DNA of 64,000 nucleotides from Pseudomonas sp. HMWF032 (GCF_003060885.1 NZ_QAIG01000007.1:1-64000); one strand, 5' to 3'. Numbered from the stretch's first letter, positions 39,092 to 47,371 are shown. The notes: a model not told the origin generated them from the sequence alone. Program-made: numbers and translations.

Positions 39092-40750
39092 ATGTACGTA
39101 TACGACCAGTACGATCAAAAAATCGTCGAAGACCGCGTTAAGCAGTTCCGCGATCAAACCCGCCGTTACCTTGCCGGTGAACTGAGCGGTGAAGAATTCC
39201 GCCCGCTGCGCCTGCAGAATGGCCTGTACATCCAGCGCTTTGCGCCCATGCTGCGCGTTGCCGTGCCGTACGGTCTGATGTCGTCCACCCAAGTGCGCAT
39301 GATGGCCAAGATTGCCCGTGACTACGACAAGGGTTACGCGCACATCAGCACCCGTCAGAACGTCCAATTCAACTGGCCAGACCTGGAAGATGTGCCTGAC
39401 ATTCTTGCCGAGCTGGCCACCGTGCAGATGCATGCGATCCAGACCAGCGGCAACTGCATCCGCAATACCACCACCGACCAGTTCGCTGGCGTGGCCAAGG
39501 ATGAAATCCTCGATCCGCGTCCGTGGTGCGAAATTATCCGTCAGTGGTCAACCTTCCACCCCGAGTTCACCCACCTGCCGCGCAAGTTCAAGATTGCCGT
39601 CAACGGTGCAGTGAGCGACCGTGCCGCGATTGAAGTGCACGACATCGGCCTGGAAGCGGTACAGAACGACACTGGCGAACTGGGCTTCCGTGTTTCCGTC
39701 GGTGGCGGCCTGGGCCGCACCCCGATCGTTGGCAGCTTTATCAACGAGTTCCTGCCATGGCAGCACCTGATCAGTTACCTCGACGCCATCCTGCGTGTGT
39801 ACAACCGCTATGGCCGTCGTGATAACAAGTACAAGGCGCGCATCAAGATTCTGGTCAAGGCGTTGACCCCTGAAATCTTCGCCGAGCGAGTCAATGCTGA
39901 GTGGATCCACCTGAAAGACGGTCCGACCACCCTGACCGAAGCTGAAGTGGCTCGCGTTGCCGCGCACTTTATCGACCCGGCTTACAAAGCCCTCGAGGAT
40001 CAGGATGTAACACTGGCTGCCCTGGATGCCGAACACCCAGGCTTTGCCCGCTGGCGTCAGCGCAACACCTTCGCCCATAAGAAACCGGGCTATGTGGCCG
40101 TGACTCTGTCGCTCAAGCCAACCGGCGTGGCACCGGGCGATGTCACCGACAAACAGTTTGACGCGATTGCCGACCTGGCCGACCGCTACAGCTTTGGCGA
40201 AGTGCGCAACAGCCACAACCAAAACATCATCCTCGCGGATGTTGAGCAGGCGCAGCTGTTCACCCTGTGGGGCGAACTGCGTGAAAACGGTTTCGCCACG
40301 CCGAACGTCGGCCTGCTAACCGACATCATCTGCTGCCCCGGCGGCGACTTCTGCTCGCTGGCCAACGCCAAGTCGATCCCAATTGCCGAAGCCATCCAGC
40401 GTCGTTTCGACGACCTGGATTACCTGTTCGATATCGGCAATATCGATCTGAATATCTCCGGCTGCATGAACGCCTGCGGTCACCACCACGTTGGCCATAT
40501 CGGCATCCTCGGGGTGGACAAGAAAGGTCAGGAGTTCTATCAGGTATCGCTCGGCGGCAGCGCCGGTCGCGACGCGAGCCTGGCGCAGATCCTCGGCCCC
40601 TCCTTCGCCGAAGCGGACATGGCTGACGTGATCGACAAGATCGTCAAGGTCTATGTTGAGCGCCGCACCGAAGAGGAGAGTTTCCTCGACACCTTCCGCC
40701 GTATCGGTGTAGACCCGTTCAAGGAGCGCGTATATGCAGCGAATCATTAA
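39092..40750 (+). CDS. cysI: Nitrite/sulfite reductase, siroheme hemoprotein (assimilatory sulfite reductase)
   Basis: Reduces sulfite to sulfide with six electrons in cysteine synthesis. The 552-residue product has the two ferredoxin-like half domains and both halves of the siroheme/[4Fe-4S] cysteine motif, C415-x5-C421 (CCPGGDFC) and C458-x3-C462 (SGCMNACGHHH). Conserved substrate/siroheme-binding basic residues occur in HISTRQNVQFNW and NCIRNTTTDQ. This single-subunit type is the usual Pseudomonas CysI. The ATG at 39092 follows an AGGACA box. It overlaps the DUF934 gene by 17 bp, a conserved pairing. Confidence 0.94.
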   Translation: MYVYDQYDQKIVEDRVKQFRDQTRRYLAGELSGEEFRPLRLQNGLYIQRFAPMLRVAVPYGLMSSTQVRMMAKIARDYDKGYAHISTRQNVQFNWPDLEDVPDILAELATVQMHAIQTSGNCIRNTTTDQFAGVAKDEILDPRPWCEIIRQWSTFHPEFTHLPRKFKIAVNGAVSDRAAIEVHDIGLEAVQNDTGELGFRVSVGGGLGRTPIVGSFINEFLPWQHLISYLDAILRVYNRYGRRDNKYKARIKILVKALTPEIFAERVNAEWIHLKDGPTTLTEAEVARVAAHFIDPAYKALEDQDVTLAALDAEHPGFARWRQRNTFAHKKPGYVAVTLSLKPTGVAPGDVTDKQFDAIADLADRYSFGEVRNSHNQNIILADVEQAQLFTLWGELRENGFATPNVGLLTDIICCPGGDFCSLANAKSIPIAEAIQRRFDDLDYLFDIGNIDLNISGCMNACGHHHVGHIGILGVDKKGQEFYQVSLGGSAGRDASLAQILGPSFAEADMADVIDKIVKVYVERRTEEESFLDTFRRIGVDPFKERVYAANH

Positions 40751-41231
40751 GAACGCTCAGCTGATTGACGAAAGCTGGCACCTGCTGCCCAAGGACGCCA
40801 CGCTGGACGGCATTCCCAACTGCGACGACCTGATCGTACCGCTGGGCTTGTGGGTCGAGCACAGCACCGCGCTCAAGGCCCGCGATGGCGGCCTGGGAGT
40901 GTGGCTGGATGCCGGAGAGGAAATCGAGGAAATCGCCGATCAACTGGATAACTTCCAGGTCATCGCGCTGAACTTCCCTGCTTTTACCGATGGCCGCCAC
41001 TGCTCCACCGCCTACCTGCTGCGCAATCGTTACGGCTATAGAGGCGAAGTGCGCGCCATCGGCGATGTTCTGCGTGATCAGTTGTTCTCCTACCAGCGCG
41101 TTGGCTTCGATGCCTTTGCTCTGCGGGAAGACAAAGACCCAGTGGACGCTTTGAAAGCCTTCGAGGAATTCAGCGAGGTGTATCAGGCCTCCACCGATCA
41201 GCCGCTGCCGCTGTTCCGTCGGCGTGCCTGA
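40734..41231 (+). CDS. DUF934 protein, accessory to sulfite reduction
   Basis: A 165-residue protein whose start lies inside the last codons of cysI, implying translational coupling. The sequence contains GVWLDAGEEIEEIADQLDNF, FPAFTDGRHCSTAYLLRNRY and GEVRAIGDVLRDQLFSYQRV, the family core. Members accompany sulfite reductase genes in Pseudomonas and relatives and are thought to assist that enzyme; the biochemistry is not established to my knowledge. Its natural terminator was split by the transposon that begins 35 bp after the stop. Confidence 0.88.
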   Translation: MQRIIKNAQLIDESWHLLPKDATLDGIPNCDDLIVPLGLWVEHSTALKARDGGLGVWLDAGEEIEEIADQLDNFQVIALNFPAFTDGRHCSTAYLLRNRYGYRGEVRAIGDVLRDQLFSYQRVGFDAFALREDKDPVDALKAFEEFSEVYQASTDQPLPLFRRRA

Positions 41232-41240
41232 AGACCTGGA

Positions 41241-41266
41241 CCACAATAAAAAGCCCCGCATAAGCG
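41241..41266. terminator. Left half of a disrupted bidirectional terminator
   Basis: CCACAATAAAAAGCCCC then the 9-bp target duplicate GCATAAGCG. Joined to the right half at 46475-46491 it would form a 17-bp stem plus a GC/ATAA/GC tip with T runs both ways. The transposon now separates the halves by 5.2 kb. Confidence 0.85.
41258..41266. repeat. Target-site duplication, left copy (9 bp)
   Basis: GCATAAGCG directly abuts the left terminal repeat and is repeated exactly at 46466-46474. Confidence 0.92.
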
Positions 41267-41294
41267 CAAGCCGTTGGGTTAATCTGTTGAAAAA
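41267..41294 (+). repeat. Left terminal inverted repeat (28 bp)
   Basis: Identical over 28 bases to the reverse complement of 46438-46465. It begins CAAGCCGTTG and ends GTTGAAAAA. Confidence 0.93.
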
Positions 41295-41349
41295 ATGAAA
41301 CGCATAGTCTTGAATGAGGCTGTGCGCTTCGTCTTTTCAGGGGTTGACT

Positions 41350-43179
41350 GTGCAGAAAAAATCTTCTGCGGGTGATGGTGATGCCATCAAGCCCTCAACC
41401 GTCCCCTCTCAAGCCACTAAAGGGGATCTGCACCCCGAGCATCCTCGGCGTCACAAGCGCCGCACCCCGGATGAATTCCATGGCATCCAGGTCAACTACT
41501 GTAAGAACCCACAATGCTCCAATTTCGGCGTGCCCATTGGCAAGAAAACAGCCATAGGAACGAATGCCTACCGGATCGTAGCCTCAGCTAAAGGTTTTCC
41601 GCAGGGGCATTGCAATGGCTGTGGCGAGCACTTTCCGCTAAAGAGTAATCAGGGCATCTACGAGGAGCTTTCACGCATGATGAAGGCTCTGGAGCCTGCT
41701 GAGCCAGCACCTTCTTGCCCAGTCACTTCATGTCGGAATCATGGGACGGAGGTTTCTCAGGGAAAAGCCTTCTACTCGTCGTTTGGTGTCACCTCCACGG
41801 GTAGTCAGCGCTACAAATGCAAAGCCTGCCAGAAGACCTTCTCCGTCAGCTCCAGGCCCCAGACTCGGCAGCGCCTGTCGCATAAGAACAAGACCCTGTT
41901 CAAGCTCATCGTCAACAAGACCCCGATCAGGCGAATGGCCGAAATCGCCGATATGGACGTCAAGACCGTCTATGCCAAGATCGATTTCATTCACCGTCAG
42001 TGCATGGCATTTGCGCAAAGCCGGGAATCTAAGCTGCCGGTGATGAGCTTTCCGCGCCTATATGTCAGCGTTGACCATCAGGACTATGTGATCAACTGGG
42101 TTAAGCGCGAAGACAAGCGGAACACTGTTCTAACAGCCGTCGCGACCGCAGAAAACACGACCCAATACATCTTTGCCATGCATCTGAACTTTGATCCCTC
42201 TGTTGATGCCATGGCAACAGAGGAAGATGCCGTTCAACGCTGTGATCATGAACTGCCGGCACCTTATAGGCGCTATGCAAGGCTATGGACGCAGGCTGAC
42301 TATGAGAAGACAGTCAAAATTTCAAAAGCCGCCAAGAGCAAGAAAACCCTTTCAAGCTCCATTGAGTCCACATACCAGGCGGCTGAAGAGCGTGATGACA
42401 TTGAAAGCCCAGACGAAATAATCTCAACCGAGAAGCTGCCCGAAATGGGTATGCAGGTGCACTCGGAATACACGCTGTATGCGCACTTCATGTACCTGAG
42501 CCACCTTTTTCAGGGTGCTGAGAAAGTCCGAATCTTCATGGATCAGGACTCAGGCATCCGAGCGGCTTGCCTTGCGGCCTTCAAAGAGCGCATCAAGGAG
42601 CGAGCTGCTGACTCCTTTTATGTGAGCATCAACAAGGAATTTACGGTTGATGAGAAGCGCCGCGCAGTAGCTGAGGCCAAGAAGACCATTGCCAAGCTCA
42701 TGAAAGATGAGGGTATTGAGAACAAGCAAGATGCCATCCTCACGCTACTCAAGAGAAGAATTTCGGAAGCGCAGATTCTGGGGAAGTGGAAAGATCGCTG
42801 GGTATTTCACCCATTAGCAACGATGAGTGAGCCCGAGAAGGCCATGTGCCATCTGACCGACCTAGGTGGGTATGACGAAAATCATTTAGCCTGGCTTTAC
42901 AACAAGGCCAGCCTACATGGTGTGGATGCGTATTTTAACCAGGTCAGGAGGCGTCTCTCACTGCTTGAGCGGGGCATTCACACCAGCTCAAACTCTGGGC
43001 GCGTTTGGAATGGTTATGCCCCCTATAACCCAAGCATGGTTCAGAAGATGCTTGATGTGTTGAGGGTTGTTCACAATTTCACGCTTGCAGGCGCGACAGA
43101 TAAGAAAACGCCAGCAATGCGAATTGGACTTGCAAATGCCGTGATAACTTATGAGGACATTCTGTATTGGAAATCATAA
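41350..43179 (+). CDS. DDE-type transposase with two zinc ribbons (IS1/IS1595-like)
   Basis: Moves the surrounding element. The roughly 609-residue product has a first cysteine cluster (CKNPQCSNFG ... CNGCGEHFP, about residues 51-95), a second zinc ribbon of InsA type (CPVTSCRNHG ... YKCKACQKTFSV, about 123-165), a helix-turn-helix-like stretch (PIRRMAEIADMDVKTVYAKI), then candidate catalytic residues Asp242 (VSVDHQDY), Asp398 (MDQDSGIRAAC) and Glu540 (LLERGIHTSSNSGRVW). GTG 41350 with AGGGG six bases upstream is chosen; ATG 41314 is an in-frame alternative. The single intact ORF suggests activity. Confidence 0.85.
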   Translation: MQKKSSAGDGDAIKPSTVPSQATKGDLHPEHPRRHKRRTPDEFHGIQVNYCKNPQCSNFGVPIGKKTAIGTNAYRIVASAKGFPQGHCNGCGEHFPLKSNQGIYEELSRMMKALEPAEPAPSCPVTSCRNHGTEVSQGKAFYSSFGVTSTGSQRYKCKACQKTFSVSSRPQTRQRLSHKNKTLFKLIVNKTPIRRMAEIADMDVKTVYAKIDFIHRQCMAFAQSRESKLPVMSFPRLYVSVDHQDYVINWVKREDKRNTVLTAVATAENTTQYIFAMHLNFDPSVDAMATEEDAVQRCDHELPAPYRRYARLWTQADYEKTVKISKAAKSKKTLSSSIESTYQAAEERDDIESPDEIISTEKLPEMGMQVHSEYTLYAHFMYLSHLFQGAEKVRIFMDQDSGIRAACLAAFKERIKERAADSFYVSINKEFTVDEKRRAVAEAKKTIAKLMKDEGIENKQDAILTLLKRRISEAQILGKWKDRWVFHPLATMSEPEKAMCHLTDLGGYDENHLAWLYNKASLHGVDAYFNQVRRRLSLLERGIHTSSNSGRVWNGYAPYNPSMVQKMLDVLRVVHNFTLAGATDKKTPAMRIGLANAVITYEDILYWKS

Positions 43180-43283
43180 CTATTTATTTGCGATTGACAA
43201 CCTGATTTCGTTACATGTTAATTGACCGCTTTCGAATGCGACTATAAAATCGCATAATACTAATAGAACGCGGCGAATCCCCA

Positions 43284-45152
43284 ATGGCTAACGAAAGAAT
43301 TACAGAAAACCTAATACGAGAAAAGCTAAGGGCTCTTGGGCATGGCTCTCCATCTGGCGACACAATAATAGAAGAACAGAAAAGCCAGATAGCTGAGGTC
43401 ACAAAGCTATTGAAAAATGCCAGCAAGCAAGGCGCTGGAGGAAAGGGGGCTCCGGAATTTATTGTCAGTTCCGCATCCTCTCCTGACTTTATTATTGTAG
43501 TCGAATGCAAAGCAAAAACGCTCCAGCACGAAAGCACGGGAAGAGATAAGCCTGCCGGCTATGCAGTCGATGGAGCGGTTCATTATGCAAGTTTTTTATC
43601 AAAGTCATTCAATGTTATATCAATAGGCGCTAGCGGTCAGTCTGACGCCGAACTGATGATTTCTACATTCCTTTGGCCGAAGGGCGTTGACTCATACAAG
43701 GAGTTGACAAATGAGGCGGGTGAGTCGGTAAAAGAAATAATTAAGTTTGACGACTATGTACGACTTGGGTCATACGATCCAGAGGTTACCCATAAACGAC
43801 ATCAAGACCTCATGGCCTTTAGTCGTGATATTCACGACTTCATGAGAGACCATGCAAAGCTAACAGAGTCTGAAAAGCCACTTCTTGTGAGTGGTACGTT
43901 AATAGCATTAAAGGATCCCATTTTCTCCAAGACATTTGAGATGTACGATCCGGCTGCCTTGCAGAAGCGCTGGATCGCAGTTATTTCGGAGCAGTTAAAG
44001 GCAGCAAAGATTCCAGGCGAGAAAGAAATAAACATGGTACAGCCGTACTCAAGTATAGCTGTACACCCAGAGCTTGGGAGAGCAACCGCTAAATTCCCTA
44101 AGGGCATCCTTTTCGAGTTGATACGGATGTTAAATGAAAAGGTATGGCCATTCGTTTCTATATACCATGACTTTGACGTAGTAGGTCAGTTTTATGGTGA
44201 GTTCTTGAAATATACGGGAGGGGACAAAAAGGCACTCGGTATTGTGCTTACTCCCAGGCATGTCACTGAGCTATTTGCTCATATAGGTGACGTAAAAAAA
44301 GACTCGAAAGTACTTGATACCTGCACCGGGACAAGCGGTTTTCTCATTTCTTCTATGCAAAAAATGCTCCGTCAAGCATTAACAGAAGAGGATCGAGAGA
44401 GCATCAAGAAGAATGGCCTAATAGGTGTTGAGCAGCAGCCAGGAATGTATGCTCTAGCAGCCTCAAATATGATATTGAGAGGCGACGGAAAGGCAAATCT
44501 TTATCAAGGATCGTGTTTTGACAAAGCAATAACTGAAGCGGTGAAAGCACACGAGTGTACTGTTGGCATGATTAATCCGCCTTATTCCCAAGGCGATGTG
44601 GACTTGCACGAGCTGAGATTTATAGCTCACATGCTCGACTGCCTTAAAGAGGGCAGTCGAGGGATCGCAATTGTTCCAATATCTTGCGCAATATCGCCGA
44701 ACCCCGTGCGCGACGAAATACTTAAAAACCACACCCTTGATGCTGTCATGTCCATGCCGCAAGAGTTGTTTTATCCTGTTGGCGTTGTCACTTGCATAAT
44801 GGTATTTATTGCGAAAAAACCGCACGCAGAATCCAAGAAAGACACCTGGTTTGGGTATTGGAAGAATGATGGCTTTGTAAAAACTAAAAACAAGGGGAGA
44901 ATTGATATTAACAATACATGGTCTAAAACCATGGAGCGCTGGATAGACAATTATGAGAACAGAAGGGTCATTCCTGGTGAGAGTGTTTCCAAAAAAGTAA
45001 CTGCCAAGGACGAATGGTGTGCTGAGGCATACATGGAGACTGATTACTCAGGGCTGTCAAAAATAGACTTCGAAAGGGAGCTTAAAAAATATGTAGTATT
45101 TAAAATATTAAGTGACTGTGAAGATGATGGTGATGACAATGATGAGGCTTGA
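43284..45152 (+). CDS. BcgI-like restriction-methyltransferase subunit (N6-adenine methylase with N-terminal nuclease motif)
   Basis: A 622-residue protein. The C-terminal two thirds is a type I-like N6-adenine methyltransferase: VLTPRHVTELF, SAM motif I LDTCTGTSGFL (D345) and catalytic NPPY at residues 431-434. The N-terminal segment has P67-D68 then E74-C-K76 (SPDFIIVVECKAKT), a PD-(D/E)xK nuclease pattern. Nuclease plus methylase in one chain with a separate specificity subunit is the type IIB BcgI architecture, and the size is close to BcgI A (about 72 kDa). No separate hsdR is present. Low-GC codon use unlike the flanking host genes indicates transfer. It overlaps the specificity gene. 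Confidence 0.85.
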   Translation: MANERITENLIREKLRALGHGSPSGDTIIEEQKSQIAEVTKLLKNASKQGAGGKGAPEFIVSSASSPDFIIVVECKAKTLQHESTGRDKPAGYAVDGAVHYASFLSKSFNVISIGASGQSDAELMISTFLWPKGVDSYKELTNEAGESVKEIIKFDDYVRLGSYDPEVTHKRHQDLMAFSRDIHDFMRDHAKLTESEKPLLVSGTLIALKDPIFSKTFEMYDPAALQKRWIAVISEQLKAAKIPGEKEINMVQPYSSIAVHPELGRATAKFPKGILFELIRMLNEKVWPFVSIYHDFDVVGQFYGEFLKYTGGDKKALGIVLTPRHVTELFAHIGDVKKDSKVLDTCTGTSGFLISSMQKMLRQALTEEDRESIKKNGLIGVEQQPGMYALAASNMILRGDGKANLYQGSCFDKAITEAVKAHECTVGMINPPYSQGDVDLHELRFIAHMLDCLKEGSRGIAIVPISCAISPNPVRDEILKNHTLDAVMSMPQELFYPVGVVTCIMVFIAKKPHAESKKDTWFGYWKNDGFVKTKNKGRIDINNTWSKTMERWIDNYENRRVIPGESVSKKVTAKDEWCAEAYMETDYSGLSKIDFERELKKYVVFKILSDCEDDGDDNDEA

Positions 45153-46098
45153 TAAATTATTTGAAATTACCTATGGAAATAAATTCGACTACAACAAAAT
45201 GACAGGATCATCAAATAAGGATGATGGAATTAATTTTGTCGGACGGTCAAGTAGAAATCACGGCGTAAGTGGCGTTGTTGAAAAATTCAAAAACGTTGAG
45301 CCATATGATAAAGGGCTTATTACCGTATCGCTTGGCGGATCAAAGCTTCTATCTGCATTCATACAGGACGCCCCATTTTATACGGCCCAAAATGTCGCAG
45401 TTTTGAAGCCTTTGCGCGAAATGTCTTTTCAGCAAAAACTTTATATTTGCCTCTGTATACGACACAACAGATTTCGATATAGCGCGTTTGGCAGAGAGGC
45501 TAATAGAACGCTCAAGTCAATAATAATTCCCGCCTTAGATGATTTTCCTGATTGGTTGTCTCAGGAGCCTGATCTTGAGATTGAAAGTCTTAGATCTAGT
45601 GCAAATAATGCATTCATTGATCTTGATGTCAGTAAGTGGAAATATTTTTCACTTGGCGATCTATTTTCAATAAGCAAAGGAAAGCGCCTGACAAAAGCAA
45701 ATATGACAGAGGGCTTAACACCGTACATAGGAGCGTCAGATTCCCACAATGGTGTTACAGCTAGAATTGGGCAAGAAGCAATTCACAAGGGAGGCACAAT
45801 CAGCGTAAGTTACAATGGGTCGGTTGCTGAAGCGTTTTATCAACCCAGTCCATTTTGGGCCACTGACGATGTAAATGTTTTAAATCCAAATTTTGAAATG
45901 AGCGCAGAGACTGCTATTTTCTTATGCACAATAATAAGAATGGAGAAATATAGATACAATTTTGGAAGAAAATGGCACTTAGAGCGCATGAGGGAATCGT
46001 TTATTAAGCTTCCAGCTGTTGGTGATGGCCAGCCAGATTATGATTTTATGGAGCGCTACATAAAAAGCTTGGCTTACAGCAGTCAAATTGGCAACTAG
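45139..46098 (+). CDS. Restriction-modification specificity subunit (BcgI B / HsdS-like)
   Basis: A protein of about 319 residues that would supply DNA sequence recognition to the preceding subunit. Two target-recognition-like halves are visible: MRLDKLFEITYGNKFDYNKM with LITVSLGGSKLLSAFIQDAP and FYTAQNVAVLKP, then YFSLGDLFSISKGKRLTKAN with GGTISVSYNGSVAEAFYQPS and FWATDDVNVLNP. The start is inside the end of the methylase gene (ATG 45139 or 45142; GTG 45112 also in frame), giving an overlap. Length is close to BcgI B (about 39 kDa). The recognition sequence cannot be read from the protein. Confidence 0.85.
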   Translation: MMRLDKLFEITYGNKFDYNKMTGSSNKDDGINFVGRSSRNHGVSGVVEKFKNVEPYDKGLITVSLGGSKLLSAFIQDAPFYTAQNVAVLKPLREMSFQQKLYICLCIRHNRFRYSAFGREANRTLKSIIIPALDDFPDWLSQEPDLEIESLRSSANNAFIDLDVSKWKYFSLGDLFSISKGKRLTKANMTEGLTPYIGASDSHNGVTARIGQEAIHKGGTISVSYNGSVAEAFYQPSPFWATDDVNVLNPNFEMSAETAIFLCTIIRMEKYRYNFGRKWHLERMRESFIKLPAVGDGQPDYDFMERYIKSLAYSSQIGN

Positions 46099-46146
46099 AT
46101 TAATTATTAATATTGCATCAGAGTTTTCCGCAATGGAATCCACGAG

Positions 46147-46178
46147 AGGCTGACCAGTAATACTGGTCAGCCTTTATT
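46147..46178 (+). terminator. Terminator of the restriction-modification operon
   Basis: AGGCTGACCAGTA (46147-46159) pairs perfectly with TACTGGTCAGCCT (46161-46173) followed by TTATT, 48 bp after the specificity gene. Confidence 0.85.
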
Positions 46179-46437
46179 CCATCTACCCCTCTCAAAGATT
46201 GCTCGATAACCCATGATGTTTAAATCTTTTTATCCTCCGCAGGAGCAAGCGGTTGCTAAACGCAAGAGTGGCTTTAGCAAATGCGAAGTAACCTGATTGA
46301 ATATAGGGGAAGTTTTGATTGGCGGCGTGTAGCGCTACTACGCCGTTTGACGTGTTCAGCTTAGTTAACGGAAGGCGGGGTGAGGTTTTCCCAACCCCGC
46401 CGCCGCTTACCATTTTAGCGCTGAAATAACGGCTAAA
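46179..46437. other. Non-coding right end of the transposon
   Basis: About 260 bp between the cassette terminator and the right terminal repeat. It holds two possible hairpins, GCGGCGTGTAGCG...ACGCC around 46323-46349 and GGCGGGGT...ACCCCGCC around 46374-46402. A 73-codon minus-strand frame here has no ribosome site or recognisable product. It may hold transposase-binding sites or a remnant of an earlier passenger. Confidence 0.45.
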
Positions 46438-46465
46438 TTTTTCAACAGATTAACCCAACGGCTTG
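46438..46465 (-). repeat. Right terminal inverted repeat (28 bp)
   Basis: Exact reverse complement of 41267-41294. The next base starts the right copy of the 9-bp target duplication. Confidence 0.93.
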
Positions 46466-46474
46466 GCATAAGCG
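46466..46474. repeat. Target-site duplication, right copy (9 bp)
   Basis: GCATAAGCG, identical to 41258-41266. Confidence 0.92.
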
Positions 46475-46491
46475 GGGCTTTTTATTGTGGT
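46475..46491. terminator. Right half of the disrupted terminator
   Basis: GGGGCTTTTTATTGTGG, the exact complement of the left half at 41241-41257. Before insertion it would have ended both the cysI-DUF934 transcript and the convergent GntR transcript. Confidence 0.85.
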
Positions 46492-46506
46492 GAACTCACG
46501 GCCGAA

Positions 46507-47265
46507 TTAGCGGCCTGACGCTTTTTTCTTCCCGCTGGGCAATAAGTGGGAAAACACTGCATGCAAGTCGTCTGATGCGGTTTCGCCATCCAGATTGAGC
46601 TTCGCATCCACACTGTCCATATGACGCATCATCAGGTCGACCGCCACATCCACATTGCCGGCTTCAATCGCATCGATGACCTGATCATGCTCGGCATCCG
46701 AACAATGAGTGCGACTGTTGCTTTCGTACAAGGCGATGATCAGTGAGGTCTGCGAAATCAGGCTGCGCAGAAAGCCCAGCAAGGTCAAGTTGCCAGCCGC
46801 TTCGGCGAGCTTCAGGTGGAACTCACCGGACAGACGAATACCCATGCCACGGTCACCACGGGCGAAACAGTCGCGCTCATTGATCACCATCTGGCGCAGC
46901 GCGGCAATCTGCTCAGGCTTGGCATTCTTGCAGGCCAGTTCGGTAATCGCGCGCTCGATCATCCGCCGCACATAGAAGATCTGCCGGGCTTCTTCCGCCC
47001 CCGGGCTGGCCACTACCGCACCACGGTTCGGGCGCAGTAGCACCACCCCTTCATGGGCCAGGCGCGACAGTGCACGGCGGATGATGGTGCGACTGACGCC
47101 GAAGATTTCACCGAGCGCCTCTTCACTGAGCTTGGTGCCAGGCGCCAGACGCTGCTCAAGAATGGCATCAAAGATATGGGCGTAAACGACATCGTCCTGA
47201 GTCCCGCTGCGAGTGCTTTTGCCTTCGCGCGTCTGCTTCTTTAGGGGCTGCAATTGTTCGTTCAT
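46507..47265 (-). CDS. GntR-family (FCD) transcriptional regulator, probable purine-catabolism regulator
   Basis: A 252-residue DNA-binding repressor or activator: N-terminal winged helix (VVYAHIFDAILEQRLAPGTK, SEEALGEIFGVSRTIIRRAL, LRPNRGAVVASP) and a C-terminal FCD ligand domain with metal-type residues (FHLKLAEAAGN, DAEHDQVIDAIEAGN, DLMMRHMDSVDA). ATG 47265 (MNEQLQPLKK) is chosen over an upstream ORF start. It diverges from the AzgA-type permease, and both ends of the 605-bp gap carry a TTGT-NN-ACAA palindrome, the form expected for this family. The inducer is unknown; urate, xanthine or allantoin are guesses from context. Its convergent terminator was split by the transposon. Confidence 0.88.
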   Translation of the reverse strand: MNEQLQPLKKQTREGKSTRSGTQDDVVYAHIFDAILEQRLAPGTKLSEEALGEIFGVSRTIIRRALSRLAHEGVVLLRPNRGAVVASPGAEEARQIFYVRRMIERAITELACKNAKPEQIAALRQMVINERDCFARGDRGMGIRLSGEFHLKLAEAAGNLTLLGFLRSLISQTSLIIALYESNSRTHCSDAEHDQVIDAIEAGNVDVAVDLMMRHMDSVDAKLNLDGETASDDLHAVFSHLLPSGKKKASGR

Positions 47266-47371
47266 TGTGGCTCGCGTGATCTGGATTCGGCGTTGCTGAT
47301 GCAACTCTACTGTGTGTTACCCACTGGTTGGCAAGGTAAGTCAGTGAAAAGTCACAGATAAAAGCCATTGC

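Larger units (their letters stand above)
41267..46465. mobile_element. 5,199-bp transposon carrying a restriction-modification cassette
   Basis: Defined by 28-bp perfect terminal inverted repeats (41267-41294 and 46438-46465; outer bases CAAGCCGTTG) and a 9-bp direct duplication outside them. Content in order: a DDE-type transposase, a methyltransferase with an N-terminal nuclease-like motif, a specificity subunit, a terminator and about 260 bp of non-coding right end. The restriction-modification genes are visibly more AT-rich than the host DNA. The transposase zinc ribbons and the 9-bp duplication resemble the IS1 or IS1595 groups; assignment is tentative. Perfect repeats and target copies suggest a fairly recent insertion. 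Confidence 0.92.

Noticed and set aside
46192..46413. 73-codon minus-strand frame in the transposon end
   Set aside because: No ribosome site, no recognisable sequence, overlaps hairpins.
41267..46465. Interpretation as a type I restriction locus missing hsdR (broken)
   Set aside because: The nuclease-like motif is fused to the methylase, both genes are intact and the sizes match BcgI A/B, so a complete two-gene system is the better reading; not proven.
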